DNA of 64,000 nt, from the NCBI RefSeq assembly GCF_963678635.1, contig NC_087067.1, positions 59,816,594-59,880,593 of the forward strand, given 5' to 3'. Under the pieces are notes generated by a model. It made no database searches. It saw only the letters and a program-made list of their open reading frames with translations, and had not been told where the DNA came from. The stretch is from Symsagittifera roscoffensis (lineage: Eukaryota > Xenacoelomorpha > Acoela > Convolutidae). The number at the start of each line of letters is the position of its first letter. The stretch's first letter is position 1. Made by a program: the position numbers and the translations under genes. Positions 1 through 12,330 of this stretch are shown one piece after another.

Positions 1-742
1 AATTGTACTACAAAAAATCGCATCAAGGATGAACACAAAAAAAAGACTTATTTCAGAAACACGAAAACCAAAATCAAAACCCAGAACTCCCATGAATCTT
101 CAGCAACATACAAAGCATTGACAACCCAAAAAGTCGTCGCTGTGTATTTCAAAGATGTCAAAACTGAAGAAACATTCAGCAAGCAAAACCAGAAGCTAGT
201 GGAAACTACCAATTTGTGACGACAACTTTCTTCGGACAAAAAATCACCACAGCGCAAATCCGCTTCTGCAACGATCGCTAAGTCAGTAGAATCGTAGAAT
301 CGATGAATGGAGCAACAATGAACACATCAAGATTTCTTCACTAGCCACACACTGTCCTGAAAAATGAAAAAATTTGTACCACAAAAAATCGCATCAAGGA
401 TGAACACAAAAAAAGACATATTTCAGAAGCACGAAAACCAAAATCAAAACCCAGAACTCCCATGAATCTTCAGCATACATACAAAGCATTAACAACACAA
501 AAAAGCGTCGCTGTGTATTTCAAAGATGTCAAAACTGAAGAAACATTCAGCAGCCAAGACCAGAAGCTAGTGAAAACTACCAATTTGTGACGACAACTTT
601 TTTCGGACAAGAATCACCACAGCGCAAATCCGCTTCTGCAACGATCGCTAAGTCAGTAGAATTGTAGAGTCGATGAATGGAGCAACAATGAACACATCAA
701 GATTTCTTCACTAGCCACACACTGTCCTGAAAAATAAAAAAA
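1..742. repeat. Two tandem copies of a ~371-bp unit
   Basis: Bases 1-371 and 372-742 are the same sequence with scattered single-base differences and small indels. Both run from an A-rich start through a shared stretch near 'GCTAAGTCAGTAGAAT' to 'CACTGTCCTGAAAAAT'. No coding frame in it resembles anything I know. The second unit ends directly against a truncated gypsy-type RT at about 745. The window starts at or near a unit start, so the array may continue to the left. It could be a satellite or part of another element. Confidence 0.85.
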
Positions 743-744
743 AA

Positions 745-2815
745 TTGAACGCAGTGACAATAAAAGATGCGTACCCGATACCGCGAATAGACGAGGGCCT
801 CTCCAAACTTGGTGATGCCAAGTTCTTCACCATCCTGGACGTGAGTTTTGCCTTCTGGCAGGTCTCTGCGAAAGAAGCATAGGGAGACGACCGGATTCGC
901 ATATGAATTGGGGTTGTACCAGTGGAAGAGGATGCCCTTCGGCTTGTGCAACGCAACGGCCACTTTTCAAAGACTAATGGCTCAGGCTTTGACCAGAGTG
1001 ACGAAGAAGTACGGGATCTTGAGATGTGTTACGTTGATGACGTGGTCATAGCAACACCCACCCTGGAAGACCACATTGATCGGCTCGATGAGGTCTTTGG
1101 ATGGATGAAAAGAGCAGACCTGAAATGCTAACCATCGAAATGTGAGATCCGCAGGGATTCAATAAAGTAACTAGGAAGAATGGTGGACAGGCATCGCGTG
1201 AGGCCGAACCCGAAAAAAGTTGAGGCTGTGTTGACATGGAAGGCTCCCAGAACGGACACACAGCTCCTGAGCTTCCTAGGATTCGCCAATTATTACCGTG
1301 AGTTCATAAAAGGATATGCACACAAGGTGTGTCTCATGCAGAAGCTGATGCGCAACAAAGGGAAAAAGTTGGAGTGGAACGATGAAGCACAAGTTGCCTT
1401 CGAGAACATAAAGCGGGAACTGTGCGAAGCGCCAGTGCTAGGCATGCCTACAGAAAAGGGCATGTATGTTCTTGATACAGACGCATCGGTAGTAGCCATC
1501 TCAGGAATATTGCATCAAGAGCAAGAATGGAATGGAAGAACGGTGTTCCGTCCCATTGCATACGGCAGCAAGGTCTTGAGTGACACAGAGATGAAATATG
1601 GCGCACCAAAAGCAGAAATGTTTGCAGTAGGTACTTTCGTGGAAAAGTACCGCGCATACTTGGGGAGCGCTCCCTTTAAGTTAGGCATGGACAACAGAGC
1701 GTTATCCTGGTTGAAGACTTACTCGCTGGATCAGAGTTATATTCGTAGATTGATAGTAAGATTAGATGGCTACCACATGATAATCGAGCACAAGATGTGT
1801 GACAAACACCAGAATGCTGACAGCCTCAGCAAGAAGACAGAGTTTTATGAAAGACTGAAACAGAAGCAAGCCAAGCAGACGGAAATCACGGAGGGGTTCT
1901 CGTTTCTGGACAAAGAAACTTATGAAGCTCTTCCCTTGACGAGATGGTTGGACAAATCTGGACATCCAATTCCAGGACAACCCGAGTCACCGGTGGAAGA
2001 GGTAGCTAAAAAAAACATCCTTTCAAAGAGGGACCCGGTGCCTTTGGATCTGTTGCTACGTTCGAATCTGGTCCAGCAGGAACTCTCTCGCATGAACATA
2101 AACAGCTTCTCATTATTGGATAAAACGGTGCAGGTCACACCGCAAGTGATGCGGATGCTGGGTGGGTTGTTAGAGAGAGAAGTGACCAGAGACGACCCCG
2201 AGTGGGCAGCAGCTATGATATCACTGACAGTCAGTGAAAATGTGAAGATCATGCCGTCGAGACGACAACACAAATATCATGAGAGGGATTGTAGGACAAT
2301 AGTTCATCAACTAGTATCCTCGATACCCCGAAAAATTTTAATAAGTACTTCAAACAAACGGAAAGAACAGGGCAAAGACACACAAAATAAAACCGTTACC
2401 TTTGAAGACCAGCAGAAGGAAAGCGAGGAGGTCGATCGAAACCTGGAGCAAGGAAAATTTTCCGGGGAGACGAACGGTGAAGAGAGAAGACGAGTTCAGG
2501 ATCAAAACTCGGGACATGAAAATTTGTCCGGGGAGTCTGATGTAGAAGAGAAAGTTCCGGATGAGGACCTGGACCTGGAGGATAAAATTTTGTCCGGGGA
2601 GTTCGAGTGGATGAGCAGAACACACAGAACAGACCCAGGAGAGGGAACAGGCTCCATTGCAGACTCTTCAATAGATGACAATTTCCGGAATTCAGGAATT
2701 GACACCTACTCAGAGAAGAGCTCGAGCTCACGATTGGAACTGTCAGAGCTACCGATCCACACACTACTAGTGGAGACTCGAGGAAGACAGTTACCGCATT
2801 CTGAGACAGTGTTTT
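745..2815 (+). pseudogene. pol: Copy A pol: RT and RNase H, broken
   Basis: The frame opens in the RT fingers (DAYPIPRIDE) and keeps the palm motif YVDD at 1030-1041, but it changes frame near 870-920 and has stops near 1130 and 1170. From 1180 it is open to about 2850: RT connection (FLGFANYYREFIKG), then RNase H with DTDAS, an E in KAEMFAV, DNRALSWL and the final D of QNADSLSKK. An acidic linker follows that repeats the peptide LSGE; its DNA reads TCCGGGGAG each time. RT copies the element RNA and RNase H removes it. The product would be non-functional here because of the frame breaks and missing N-terminus. A deletion of about 400 bp lies between the linker and integrase compared with the duplicated segment at 4546-5489. 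Confidence 0.85.
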
Positions 2816-4545
2816 ATGCAGAAAGAGGGAAAACTATATCTGAACAATGACAGGATCGTGGCTTGCAAGAGAAGAGAAGAAGACAGAGTCCTGTACAAGT
2901 ATAACGCGATAGTGTTGCCGCAACTCTATCAAACAGAACTCCTATTCAGGTCACATGATCAAATGGGTCATCAGGGAATGGACAAAGTATACCAGAGGAT
3001 CCTAAAACGCTTTGAGTGGCCTGGAATGAAAAAAGCGTGCGCGAAATGGGTAACAGCATGTCTGTCGTGCCAACAGGTCAAGGTTCCAAGGAAATTGCGA
3101 TTTCCCTGGCAGTCGATCCAGTCATCTGAATTTAACGAGGTGGTGCAGATTGATCACCAAATTATAGCATGACAGACAGTGGTTACAGCCAAGTCTTGGT
3201 CATGATAGACCACTTCACGAAATATGCAGAGGCCGTGCCCTGCATAACTGCCTCAGCAGAAGAGACGTGCGATCACCTAATCAATACGTGCATAGTGAGA
3301 CATGGTTGTCCGATGACGTTTCAATCGGACAACGGAACTGCTTTCCTGGGAGAACTTACGAAAGACCTCATGAGACGTGTTCACAAGTGGTTCAGGCTCA
3401 ATCCACGACATACCATCCCCCGACGAATGGCTTAGTTGAAAGGCAGAATCGAACGTTAGTGTCGATGCTGAGGGTATATTGTTCCAGGTACATGACCAAT
3501 TGGGACAGATATCTTCCACGGTTGGTGGGAGCTTACAACAGCACGCAACACTTCACTACCGGAGTTAGTCCACACATGATGTTAACCGGACACGAGAAGT
3601 CTTTGCCCTCGACTTTCTTCTACCCGGAGTATGAGGGAAAGAAAACGTCTCCACAGGTCTATGTATGGGATGCGGTTAGACGTCAACAGGAAAAAAACGA
3701 CTTGTGTAGACGGAACACTCAGCAAGCACAGGCAATGCAGAGGAAAAGATTCGGTAAAAAAGCAGCTGGCGCAAAAACTTGCTCGGTAGGAGACTACGTA
3801 TGGGTTTTTCAGAACGTTATATCACCGAAAGAAACGAAAAAGCTCCTAAAAAGTAGAAAGGACCCTTCATGATTACGGAAGTGCACCAGGAGGGAGGCTT
3901 TTATAGATCGAGTACTGGCCGAGCCGCCCAGTATGAGAAAATTAAGCCACACAACCCATCGACAGAAGAGTGGTGTATACCTGCAAACATAGAAGAGGGA
4001 GACTATCTGATGATGGACCCTGCTTGTGAGGTCAACGAGAAGAGCATCAGGGAAAAGAACGATGGAAATGAGGTCGTATATGAAGGAACAAGTCCACCAC
4101 TGGACCTGGGTCCGAACGAGGTGATTGAGGCAGATGAAGAAACCTTACACTACGCGGAGGAGGACTGGCAAGACCCCGAACAAATGGAGGTCCCAGAATT
4201 TGAAATTTGAAACCAGTTCTTCCGTTTACAATACAGACTCGAAAGAATGACAGGACAAGATCCATGAAGAAAAATAATCCTGAGGGAGATGACTTCCAAA
4301 TGGACAGGATAGATCTGAAGATGATAGCGGAAGAAGTGGTTTGTCTAGAAGGAATAACCGTGCCGCAAGACATCGACATAGTTGATGACCACGATAAGTA
4401 ATGGATCGAGGACCGGTCGAAACCCGAGGTAGAATTCGACGACGAGCAACATCAATCCTGCGAAGAAGAGTTGACGAATCTGCGTGACTTGGAATGGCTG
4501 AACCAAATGACGTCGGACCCAAAGGAGACCAGTGTCACGATTCAA
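2816..4545 (+). pseudogene. Copy A pol: integrase and GPY/F region, broken
   Basis: The integrase zinc-binding part is visible (H-x4-H in HDQMGH, then CLSCQ), followed by the catalytic core: a first D in QIDHQ, the second in QSDNG and the E in GLVERQNRT. The core is split over three frames, with a stop at about 3170 and a shift near 3390. A GPY/F-like module follows across a further frame change (FMITEVHQEGGFYR). An acidic linker continues to about 4545. Integrase would insert the cDNA; with these breaks it is a relic. The match to the integrases of copies B and C is clear along the whole length. Confidence 0.8.
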
Positions 4546-5489
4546 AAGTTCAGGATCAAAACCCTGGACAAGAAAATTTGTCCGGGGAGTCTGATGTAGA
4601 AGAAAAAATTCCAGATGAGGAACTGGACCTGCAGGATAAAATTTTGTCCGGGGAGTTCAAGTGGATGAGCAGAACATACAGAACTGACCCAGGAGAGGGA
4701 ACAGGCTCCTTCGCAGGCCCTTCAAAATTGACAATTCCCGGTATTCAGGAATTGACACCTACTCAGACAGAAGCTCGAGCTCAGGATCGGAACTGTCAGA
4801 GCTAGCGATCCACACACTACTAGTGGAGACTCGAGCAAGGGATCTAGACAGGGACGTATATCAAGACCCTGACCGCGATCGCTACCTCATACCAGGTGAA
4901 AGAGTCTTTGAAACGCAGCGGATAATCTGGAAACATTAGCGTATCGAAACGTTCGATAAGTCTGTTGCCACAAAGAGAAGTAGTCAGGACTGATCTTCAG
5001 CCGTTCGAACAAGAAACACAGCCGTTGGCGAAGGTTTGGTGCGTGAAGATGGAAGAAATTACGCATCAGACCAATGAGATGAATAGTCAGATGAGGGTCA
5101 TGAAGACGTACTTGAAGGCGAGATACAGACTCTTGGACCTATTAAGAGCGCAGAGAAATGACTGCATGACTAGCAACCTAAAATGTTGGATCGAAAATGG
5201 TGCTCCGGACAAATTGGAGGAAGACAGTTACCGCAATCTGAGGCAGTATTTTATGCAGAAAGAGGGAAAGTTATATCTGAACAAGGACAGGATCGTGGCA
5301 TGCAAGAGAAGAGAAGAAGACAGAGTCCTGTACAAGTATAACGCGATAGTGTTGCCGCTACTCTATCAAACAGAACACCTATTCAGGTCACATGATCAAA
5401 TGGCTCATCAGGGAATCGACAAAGTATACCAGAGGATCATAAAATGCTCTGAGTGGCCTGGAATGAAAAAAGCATGCGAAAAGGCATCT
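4546..5489 (+). repeat. Inserted duplicate of the pol linker and integrase start
   Basis: This block repeats the LSGE linker and the integrase N-terminus already seen at about 2495-3053. It also keeps a ~400-bp part (about 4830-5215) that the first copy lacks. The block sits between two nearly identical 55-bp direct repeats, 4489-4545 and 5490-5546, which differ by one base (CCAA versus CTAA). The result is a pol gene with two integrase N-termini. A duplication by unequal exchange or template switching during reverse transcription would explain it. Confidence 0.75.
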
Positions 5490-5495
5490 TGGAAT

Positions 5496-6268
5496 GGCTG
5501 AACTAAATGACGTCGGACCCAAAGGAGACCAGTGTCACGATTCAAGATGTAGATTGTGGAAGCATGAAATACATAAAAACCGAAAGAGACGATCTTTACT
5601 GGGTTGTCCAGGTAGGGCAGTTACTTATTCCGGCTTCCAACCTCGACTTGATATCCGATATGCGATCGACGGGGACGTCGATGGATATTTTTGTCCGGGA
5701 AGTGGGGTAAGACTTACCCACACTGAATATGATTGATAAAAAAATTAAGAATAGCAAGAGATACAGGTGATCTAGAAGCAGAAACGGGCGAGGACCCTAA
5801 GAAACCGGACATTGGGAGGGTAGTTGAGTCATATTTTAACTTACCAAATGAATACTCGAGAAGCATAATATTGACAGATAGCGATTTCATACTCACAAAT
5901 AGAACATGTGCGATAGCGTCACAGCTGACATGAGTTATAAGAGAGCGTTAGCAGCAGAGATTTTAAGAGGGAAAATAAAACATAGATTTCCTTTGGAAGC
6001 AAAGACCGGGAATAGGGGGCGTAGCAGCCTTGCCTCTGGCAGCGTCACAGATACCGGGAAAGTATCTATGCTTCTTGGTGACGAGGGCGACAAGGAAGCG
6101 GTACGAGGACCCGAAAACCCGAAAAGATTTAGAGACTTCCTTGTGGAAAAGGTAGTTAAGGAGCTTTCGCTTCCAGTGTACGATCCGAACAGAGGACCAA
6201 TGCATCCACAGGAGCTGTACGCACTGATACACGTAATCTTCTCTGATACTAATATACAAGTATACTGA
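5496..6268 (+). pseudogene. Copy A pol C-terminus with macrodomain-like domain, broken
   Basis: The last part of pol in three overlapping frames. Recognisable blocks shared with C are TDSDFILTNRT, VTADMSYK, then in another frame IPGKYLCFLVTR, and finally LPVYDPNRG and ELYAL. The order and spacing match a TARG1-like macrodomain, as discussed under copy C. The stretch after CFLVTR in A (TRKRYEDP) resembles human TARG1 more than C does. The position equivalent to the TARG1 catalytic lysine is arginine, and the aspartate position is glycine, as in B and C. The relic itself cannot be functional. Confidence 0.6.
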
Positions 6269-6689
6269 TATAAGATATTTTACTTAAGTATAGGCTGAGT
6301 TTAGGTGCCATGCAGGAAGGCGTCATACTAAATGTCTGCTGGGTGTTATATGTGTGTTATGTTATGTTATGTGTTATGTTATTAAGACCCTGGGTCAGAA
6401 GCAGTTAGTGCCCATGGACAACCGAATGAAGATCTTAGGAATATATCCAAATTTTGGACAGTCTATTCTAAGGTCGAATTCCAAAATTTTAGAAACGGAT
6501 TGATTTTAATAAATTTTAGGATCAAAATCTTTTTATCTGACTGCTTTAAATAAATTTTAATTTAAAACTAGTGAAAAGCTGACAAATGTGATATTCGTGA
6601 CTTCTTTTCTAGATCCTGATTGATCATTCAATCTTTCATTTGATTTCAATTCATCGAATCGATAATAGAATCAAATTATCAAACCCAGG
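6269..6689. other. Copy A spacer between pol and third gene
   Basis: No coding content is seen. The stretch is AT-rich and contains 'TTATGTTATG' repeats near 6360. It stands where B and C have a spacer followed by the N-terminal coiled coil of the third gene. In A that N-terminal coding part is gone, so a deletion lies here. A possible 3' splice site (AATTTTAG near 6520) stands where B and C have a better one, but I would not rely on it. Confidence 0.5.
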
Positions 6690-7440
6690 GAGGATCTCTA
6701 ACATAATGATTCTGATAGGGACGAATAATGTATCAAGAGGCTCAGATGATGACGAGGCACGATGGTGTGCCTATTTACTACTCTCTGGCAGAAATTCAAC
6801 TGCGCGGTACTGACCATCTGCACCGTACCCATGAGCACGAAGACGTTGACAGCAACGGGAAGAAAACATAATGAAGAAGTCATCAGGTGGAACAACATCC
6901 TGAGAAATCTGGCGAGTCGGAATGCTGGACGGATGATCCTTATGGACATTGAACACGAGCTGAGAGCTATGGATCAGGCCAGGATAACCACTGATGGGAT
7001 CCACTTTGATAGCATTGAAGGACAAGCCTGGTTGAACCGAATCTTCCAAGAAGGACAAGATGAAATGGAAGTCGAGCTCTTTGACACGGGAGTACTGAAG
7101 AAAGAAGAAACCACGAATGAACCAGCAATTTCAACCTTTGTGTCTCCTAACTTAGAAATACGATTGGGAGCGGTCCCAGCCGTGACAACCTACAGGCCGC
7201 AAAGCTCTAGCAAGCCAGGGCAAAGGACAGATGTACAAAATCAATTGTGGGAAGCACCAATGAGAAGAACAATCAACCCTAGGCGAAGATTAGGACCTGT
7301 CAATCCGACCGCGGAGACGACCAGCACCTCTAGATCGCATACGAGATCAGCGACGACGAGCACCAGTCGAGAGGAGCGACGCCCAGACAGGAGCTCTTTG
7401 ATGTGGTCGAGACCCATACCTTCTCCCTGGCACATGTAAA
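6690..7440 (+). pseudogene. Copy A third gene: SGNH domain relic
   Basis: The reading frame starts in SGNH block III: LIGTNNVSRG at about 6710-6740 corresponds to IGTNDLSRG in C. After a frame change it runs 6762-7439 and includes the block V motif DGIHFD (about 6995-7012), which carries the Asp and His of an SGNH hydrolase. Block I (the GDS serine) is not present because the 5' part is deleted. A low-complexity Ser/Thr/Arg-rich tail follows. SGNH hydrolases cleave acyl esters. This copy is dead, but it shows that the domain was already part of the family when A was inserted. Confidence 0.75.
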
Positions 7441-7809
7441 AAGAGGATCTGATGAAATTGAACCTTCAGACGGTGAGCTTTGCAGCAGATGCCATGAGGA
7501 TGTTGAATTGGGCGAGATTGTCTTTCAACGGACTGTACTCAATAACAGACGTGGACTCGTTGATAGCAGCTGGTATAAACTTCAGCTCTACAGCTGCCTT
7601 GAGATTTGCCGATTAAGATGGACTGCCCTCAAACAATACAAGGGGTCCAGTGAATGCCAGACCGTTGCAAGATGTGAAGCTGAATCACAATGAGGGAAAT
7701 CGAGAAGAAGGACCCGGAAGATTCTTGACGACCAGAGCACCAATTGGACAACATGTAAAGATTTTCAGGCAGGTAAAAGCACCCCCATGTCACGTGAAAG
7801 AAAGAGCAC

Positions 7810-8424
7810 ATGAAAGAAGTGAATCAAGAAGGTGATGTTCAGAGATACGGTGGATTGAAGGCAATCAAGAAAAGTGAGACCATCTTTGCTGCGAATGACA
7901 AGGCAGAAATGAGGAAGGCAAAGATTATGATAGCCGCGAGCTCAGACTTCGTATATACCTCCAAGTCTCTGTTTTGGCCTGATGTTATAATGTTGGCAGC
8001 GGTCGACCTGGACCCAATAAAACCTGTCTCGATGTCAATCGGGGTACAACGACAGACAGAAATGCACCCAATCACAACCGTACTTGTTGGCATCAATGAT
8101 CATCTACACAGTAGGGGTTTCCTGAGCAGACTCAGGGAGCCTACGACAGCCAAAGGCGCTGTATGGCCAGCTATAAAGGATATCCTCGAATCAATGGGTG
8201 AAGTAGTAGACACCCTGGAAGAAGGTGCCTTTACTGAAATAACACCGAGAGCCGTGTTTGCACTGTCTCCGGGATATGCACATCTCCCGGATGGACTGAA
8301 GTTCGTATATGCGATGGTGGCTCTGCTCTCGGAAGGGAAATATGATGTGATCATATCTGCCCCAAATTGCGGGATAGAGATGGAGAACCTGAGGCCACTC
8401 AGGGCTGAATTACCTGCGGTGTAG
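7810..8424 (+). pseudogene. Copy A third gene: second SGNH-like module relic
   Basis: A 204-codon open stretch matches residues ~470-650 of the C protein. It has IAASSDF where C has VAGSDF, GINDHLHSRG where C has GMNDHLHAMG (a GxND block III), SPGYAHLPDGLKFVYA where C has SPGYANMPPALQFVYA, and SAPNCGIE. It ends at a TAG where C has a Trp codon. No DxxH block V is seen. The coding sense is preserved in spite of strong divergence from C, which suggests the module was once under selection even though it lacks the catalytic His motif. Confidence 0.7.
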
Positions 8425-11400
8425 TCTGACATCTCCAATGCGATGCTAGGGTTTAAGAACCATTCACTGCACATGTTAGTTTTAGACGAAGTGCTGGGGT
8501 TGGAACTGTCCAACTTCAGTCGACAACTCAAACTGAAGCCGGGAATCGACGATGACCATCGAGTAATCGTAGCGCTGTCAAACGATTTATGATTCCGAGG
8601 AATGGAAATAACAAGAAGAAGGAGGGATAAGGAACAACTCCAAGGAGACCAGAGCTCACTTGGAAGCGATTGTTTTGAGAACGAAACCAGTAGCTAACAA
8701 GTGGGTACGCTTGACCCCTCGGATAGCAGCATTGGGCGCGGATGCTTTCGAGCGAGGCCCAGTGATGATCAGGAGGATCCATGCCTACTTAGTGAAAGAG
8801 GTAAACCTGGCCGAAAATGCTGAAGAGAAATCAGCCGAGTTCGTGAACAGAGTCTGCCAAGTTACCCTCGAAGCTTTCTGGACTCAGAACGTGAGGGTAG
8901 ATCAAGGTTTTGACCGGAGTGACAGCATGCGGGAAGGGCTAGGAGCCGGATGGACCGCGTCCTTCTTGGCGAAAATTACCCCTCGCTTTTTCGATATCTG
9001 ATAAAGGAATTCCTCCAAGCAGTCGTAGAAGTATTGATCGTTGAAATACTAGCCCTGTTCGTGACGTTTGGAGCAGAGAACTTTGTGAAAAGACAAGTGA
9101 TACTGCTCACCGAAGGAGTGCAGAATTTGCGATTAGGTAAACTTTTAACGTTGATCGCGACAACGCATAGGAATTTGGGAGGATTGATGAATTTGACCTG
9201 ATATCCTGAGCAGATGAGGGAGAACAAGAGGAAATTCGATGTGAAGCGATCCATTGATTCCTGGAATATGATAACAGATTTGCGACATACTCTTATCCAG
9301 TACCTCCTGCAGCAGAATCGTTTAGAACAGGAGAGGATGAAACGATCCAGAGGGAGCAAGACGTGCGCCGTCATGCTGGGGGCATGCCCCTACTAACTGA
9401 TCTGAGCTTAGCTAGGAGGACCGATCCCTTAGCATTGATCAGAGGAGCCACGGAGTTCGTGACGGTCATATATGGACCCTAAACTAAAGAATCTAAACGG
9501 TTTTCCCTAAACTGTGGAATCTAAGACCCTACGACAAAAAAACGGCGAGGTCACAAGAAATCCTCAACTGACTGCAGCGTACCATAAGGTGGGAGAAGCG
9601 ACAAAAGGTTGGGGTGATTACAAGAAACTGCCGGAGGAAATCCCTGAATTCCCCCTGATAAGAAAGTTGTTGCTCGGAGCAGCCTCCGCAGTGCAAACTC
9701 CTAGGTTGAGAGCTTTTGAGACTAACTAAAGGAGGATGGCGAAATTCTCGGAAACGATGGACCCGTGTTTTGTGGGCAGAAATGCCGCAGTGATGCAGTA
9801 TACGCAAATTGCTTACACGGATGGAGCAATGCAGCGACTCCGAAGCCTAGGAGATTTGAAGAGGATGGGCGAAACTGGATCTAGCGCCTATGATGATGAG
9901 AGGCAAGGCTGAATTACCAGAAGCCTCCCTGATCTTAACGATTGCGAAACCGGAGTTAACGGTGGGAGGAACGCTACGGACTAGAACCATGCTAGCACCC
10001 TCCGGCTATGAAAAGATCAAAGTAGTTCTTGGAGAGGAGGAAGATCAGTCAGCGTGCAGGCAATTGAACCGAAATTTCCGGATGGGACCAGAAATGAAGA
10101 GCAAGGGCTCTCAAATTCAGGAAAGAACCCAGAACGAGACGATGGACAGGGAGGAAGCAACAGGATCCCGATAAAGCTGAGAGAGAAGACGATAAGGCTT
10201 CCACAAGAAGAATATGCAGCCTGGACTTCAATTTCCTCAGTGATTTTGAAAACAGCGCGAACGCGTTGGAAGCGAAGACTGAGCCAGCAGACGAAAGTGC
10301 TTCCACGCTGGAAGCCCTGTCGGCCTTTATGGGAACAAATCAGAACTTGCTGAAGAGCGGCTCTCCGAGCAATTCTAACAAAATTGGACAGAAACTCTTG
10401 ATGGAGTCACCGAGGAGAAGAAGAATTCAATTTCCTCAGTGATTTTGTAAACAGCGCGGACGCGTTGGAAGCGAAGACTGAGCCAGCAGACGAAGGTACT
10501 TCCACGCTGGAAGCCCTGTCGGCTCTCATACGCTAGCGGCTCTCCGAGCAATTCTAACAATATCGGACAGTAACTCTTGATGGAGTCACCAAGGAGAAGA
10601 AGAATAGAAGGCGCTGCCAGACTACCTTTCTTGGGAATGTTGCCCGGAGAAGAAGGGAGGTGCATCACAGAGACTATGAAAAAAGGACGGGATGTAGAAT
10701 GGATAGAGTGGCCTTCATTGAAGAGGTCTGTACAGTAGTTCAGAGCTACGGAACCCAAACTATTTTGAAACTAGGTCTCAACCGACCACTAATGCGGGAA
10801 GTCCTTGACAAATTCGACGAGTGTCAAGGGAGATTGAGCGAGTTGTTGATCGACTCAGCCACTGACGAAAGTGAGGCAAACTGTCCTATCAAGATGGCGC
10901 TGCGAGAAGGCAAAGGAGAAGTGGTATATCTGTCAAGAACTCGGAAGGGAACGATAAGATCAAAATTGGTGATTGACAAGATTAATGAGATGGAGATGAA
11001 ACTGGGCAGCAAGGTGACATTGAGGAAAGCGGGAAAGACAAAGGTGGATTCCAAAATCTCGATGAAAACCGTCAACTCAGCAAAAACAAAACGCGTCGAG
11101 GAAGCTATAGACTTGGGACAGGGTGATGATCGATTAACTGGCACAGACAGGATATTGATTGCTGTAGCAATGGTGCCACTCATTCTCATGGGAGGAAAAA
11201 ATTCAACGGGTTACAAAACCAAGAGGAGTGACCGCACTCTGACTGGAGCGACGTTAGAAATAGAGATACTCAGCCAATGTGGGGAGAGTAACCTTAAAGA
11301 CTTTAAACCGTCTCCCATGAGTAACGGAAAGGGAAGCGTCGTAGGACAGCTAGTCCCAGTGGAATAGAACCGACTCACAGTGTCGGAAACTGCATCGATT

Positions 11401-12330
11401 GATGAACCCGAGGATCAAGGAGCCCGCAGAAAGGATCAACAGTCACGGATTACAATGCAGTAGATGAGAATGATTAAGTCCACCGAGTGATGATGGAAGT
11501 GGAACCACTACTGGAAGCTTCAGGAAAACGTAAATGGAGGAGCATCATGTAAACACATGATGAGTTCCCCTGCCATTGCTTGTTACAAACATGGTGGTAC
11601 CCCGGGCGTAGTAATCTGGTGTTGATCTGGGACTGTGGAGAGCCGCTCTCCATGGGTTTACAAGACTCTTCACAGCCCATAACGATAGTGATAGTGGGAG
11701 TTATGATGGCGATACGATAGCTGGAAGCTCGTGTGAAAGAAAACAATAGACAGCAGGCGCCGACGAAAGAACAGTTGCAGGAATTGGATTGTCTAAAAGA
11801 TTTAGATTTTTTCGAGACAATGTGCAAAACCCTGAATATTCCGATGGAAGTGAAAAAGATATGGGCCAGAAGACGACTGATGCCATGTTTCAGAGCCAAC
11901 ATGACTACATAGTTGTACGATTAGGCTAAGAAGCACATGTCGAAGCATAACAGAGTGTACAGCGCTTATCAGCTGGACATTGGGGCAGGAGCTTTTACGC
12001 AAGTTTTTGTAATTCATCGGAATGCAATAACCGCCGCAGTGAAGAGAACTTCTAGGACAAGTGAATGTGACGGAAGGGAGAAAGAAGAGATGTTGAAGGA
12101 AGACTTGGAAAGAAACGTGACGATGTGCCTACACAACAGCTTCTGCCGAAACAGAGAATCTAACGTTGATCCTCTACCTTGTTGAGGATAAAGAGTAGAA
12201 GAGCAGAAGTGTTGGAGGACTTCTTCCAACAGCGTCAGAATAGCTACCGACGTGTTGCAAGACACAGAGACTGAAAGTGCGGAGTCAATGTCGCAGGAGG
12301 AAGAGATGGAACATTGACAAATGGCCGAAA
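8425..12330 (+). pseudogene. Copy A third gene: remaining C-terminal part, broken
   Basis: Scattered frames follow the order of the C protein: about 8660-9390 (helical region after the second SGNH-like module, with a hydrophobic stretch near 9005-9070), 9410-9830 (IPEFPLIRK, as IPEFPIVRR in C), 10690-10880 (FIEEVC..., as FLEEFN... in C), and 11800-12190 (LHNSFCRNRES, as LHNSFCLNRES in C). No catalytic motif is recognised. Many stops and shifts interrupt it. The function is unknown; only the third gene of this family gives a match. Confidence 0.65.
10229..10602. repeat. Tandem duplication of ~190 bp in copy A third gene
   Basis: The stretch beginning AATTTCCTCAGTGATTTT occurs at 10229 and again at 10428. 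Both copies carry ACGCGTTGGAAGCGAAGACT and end near GATGGAGTCACC. The second copy is shorter by a few bases and differs at several sites, so the duplication is not recent. Confidence 0.8.
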
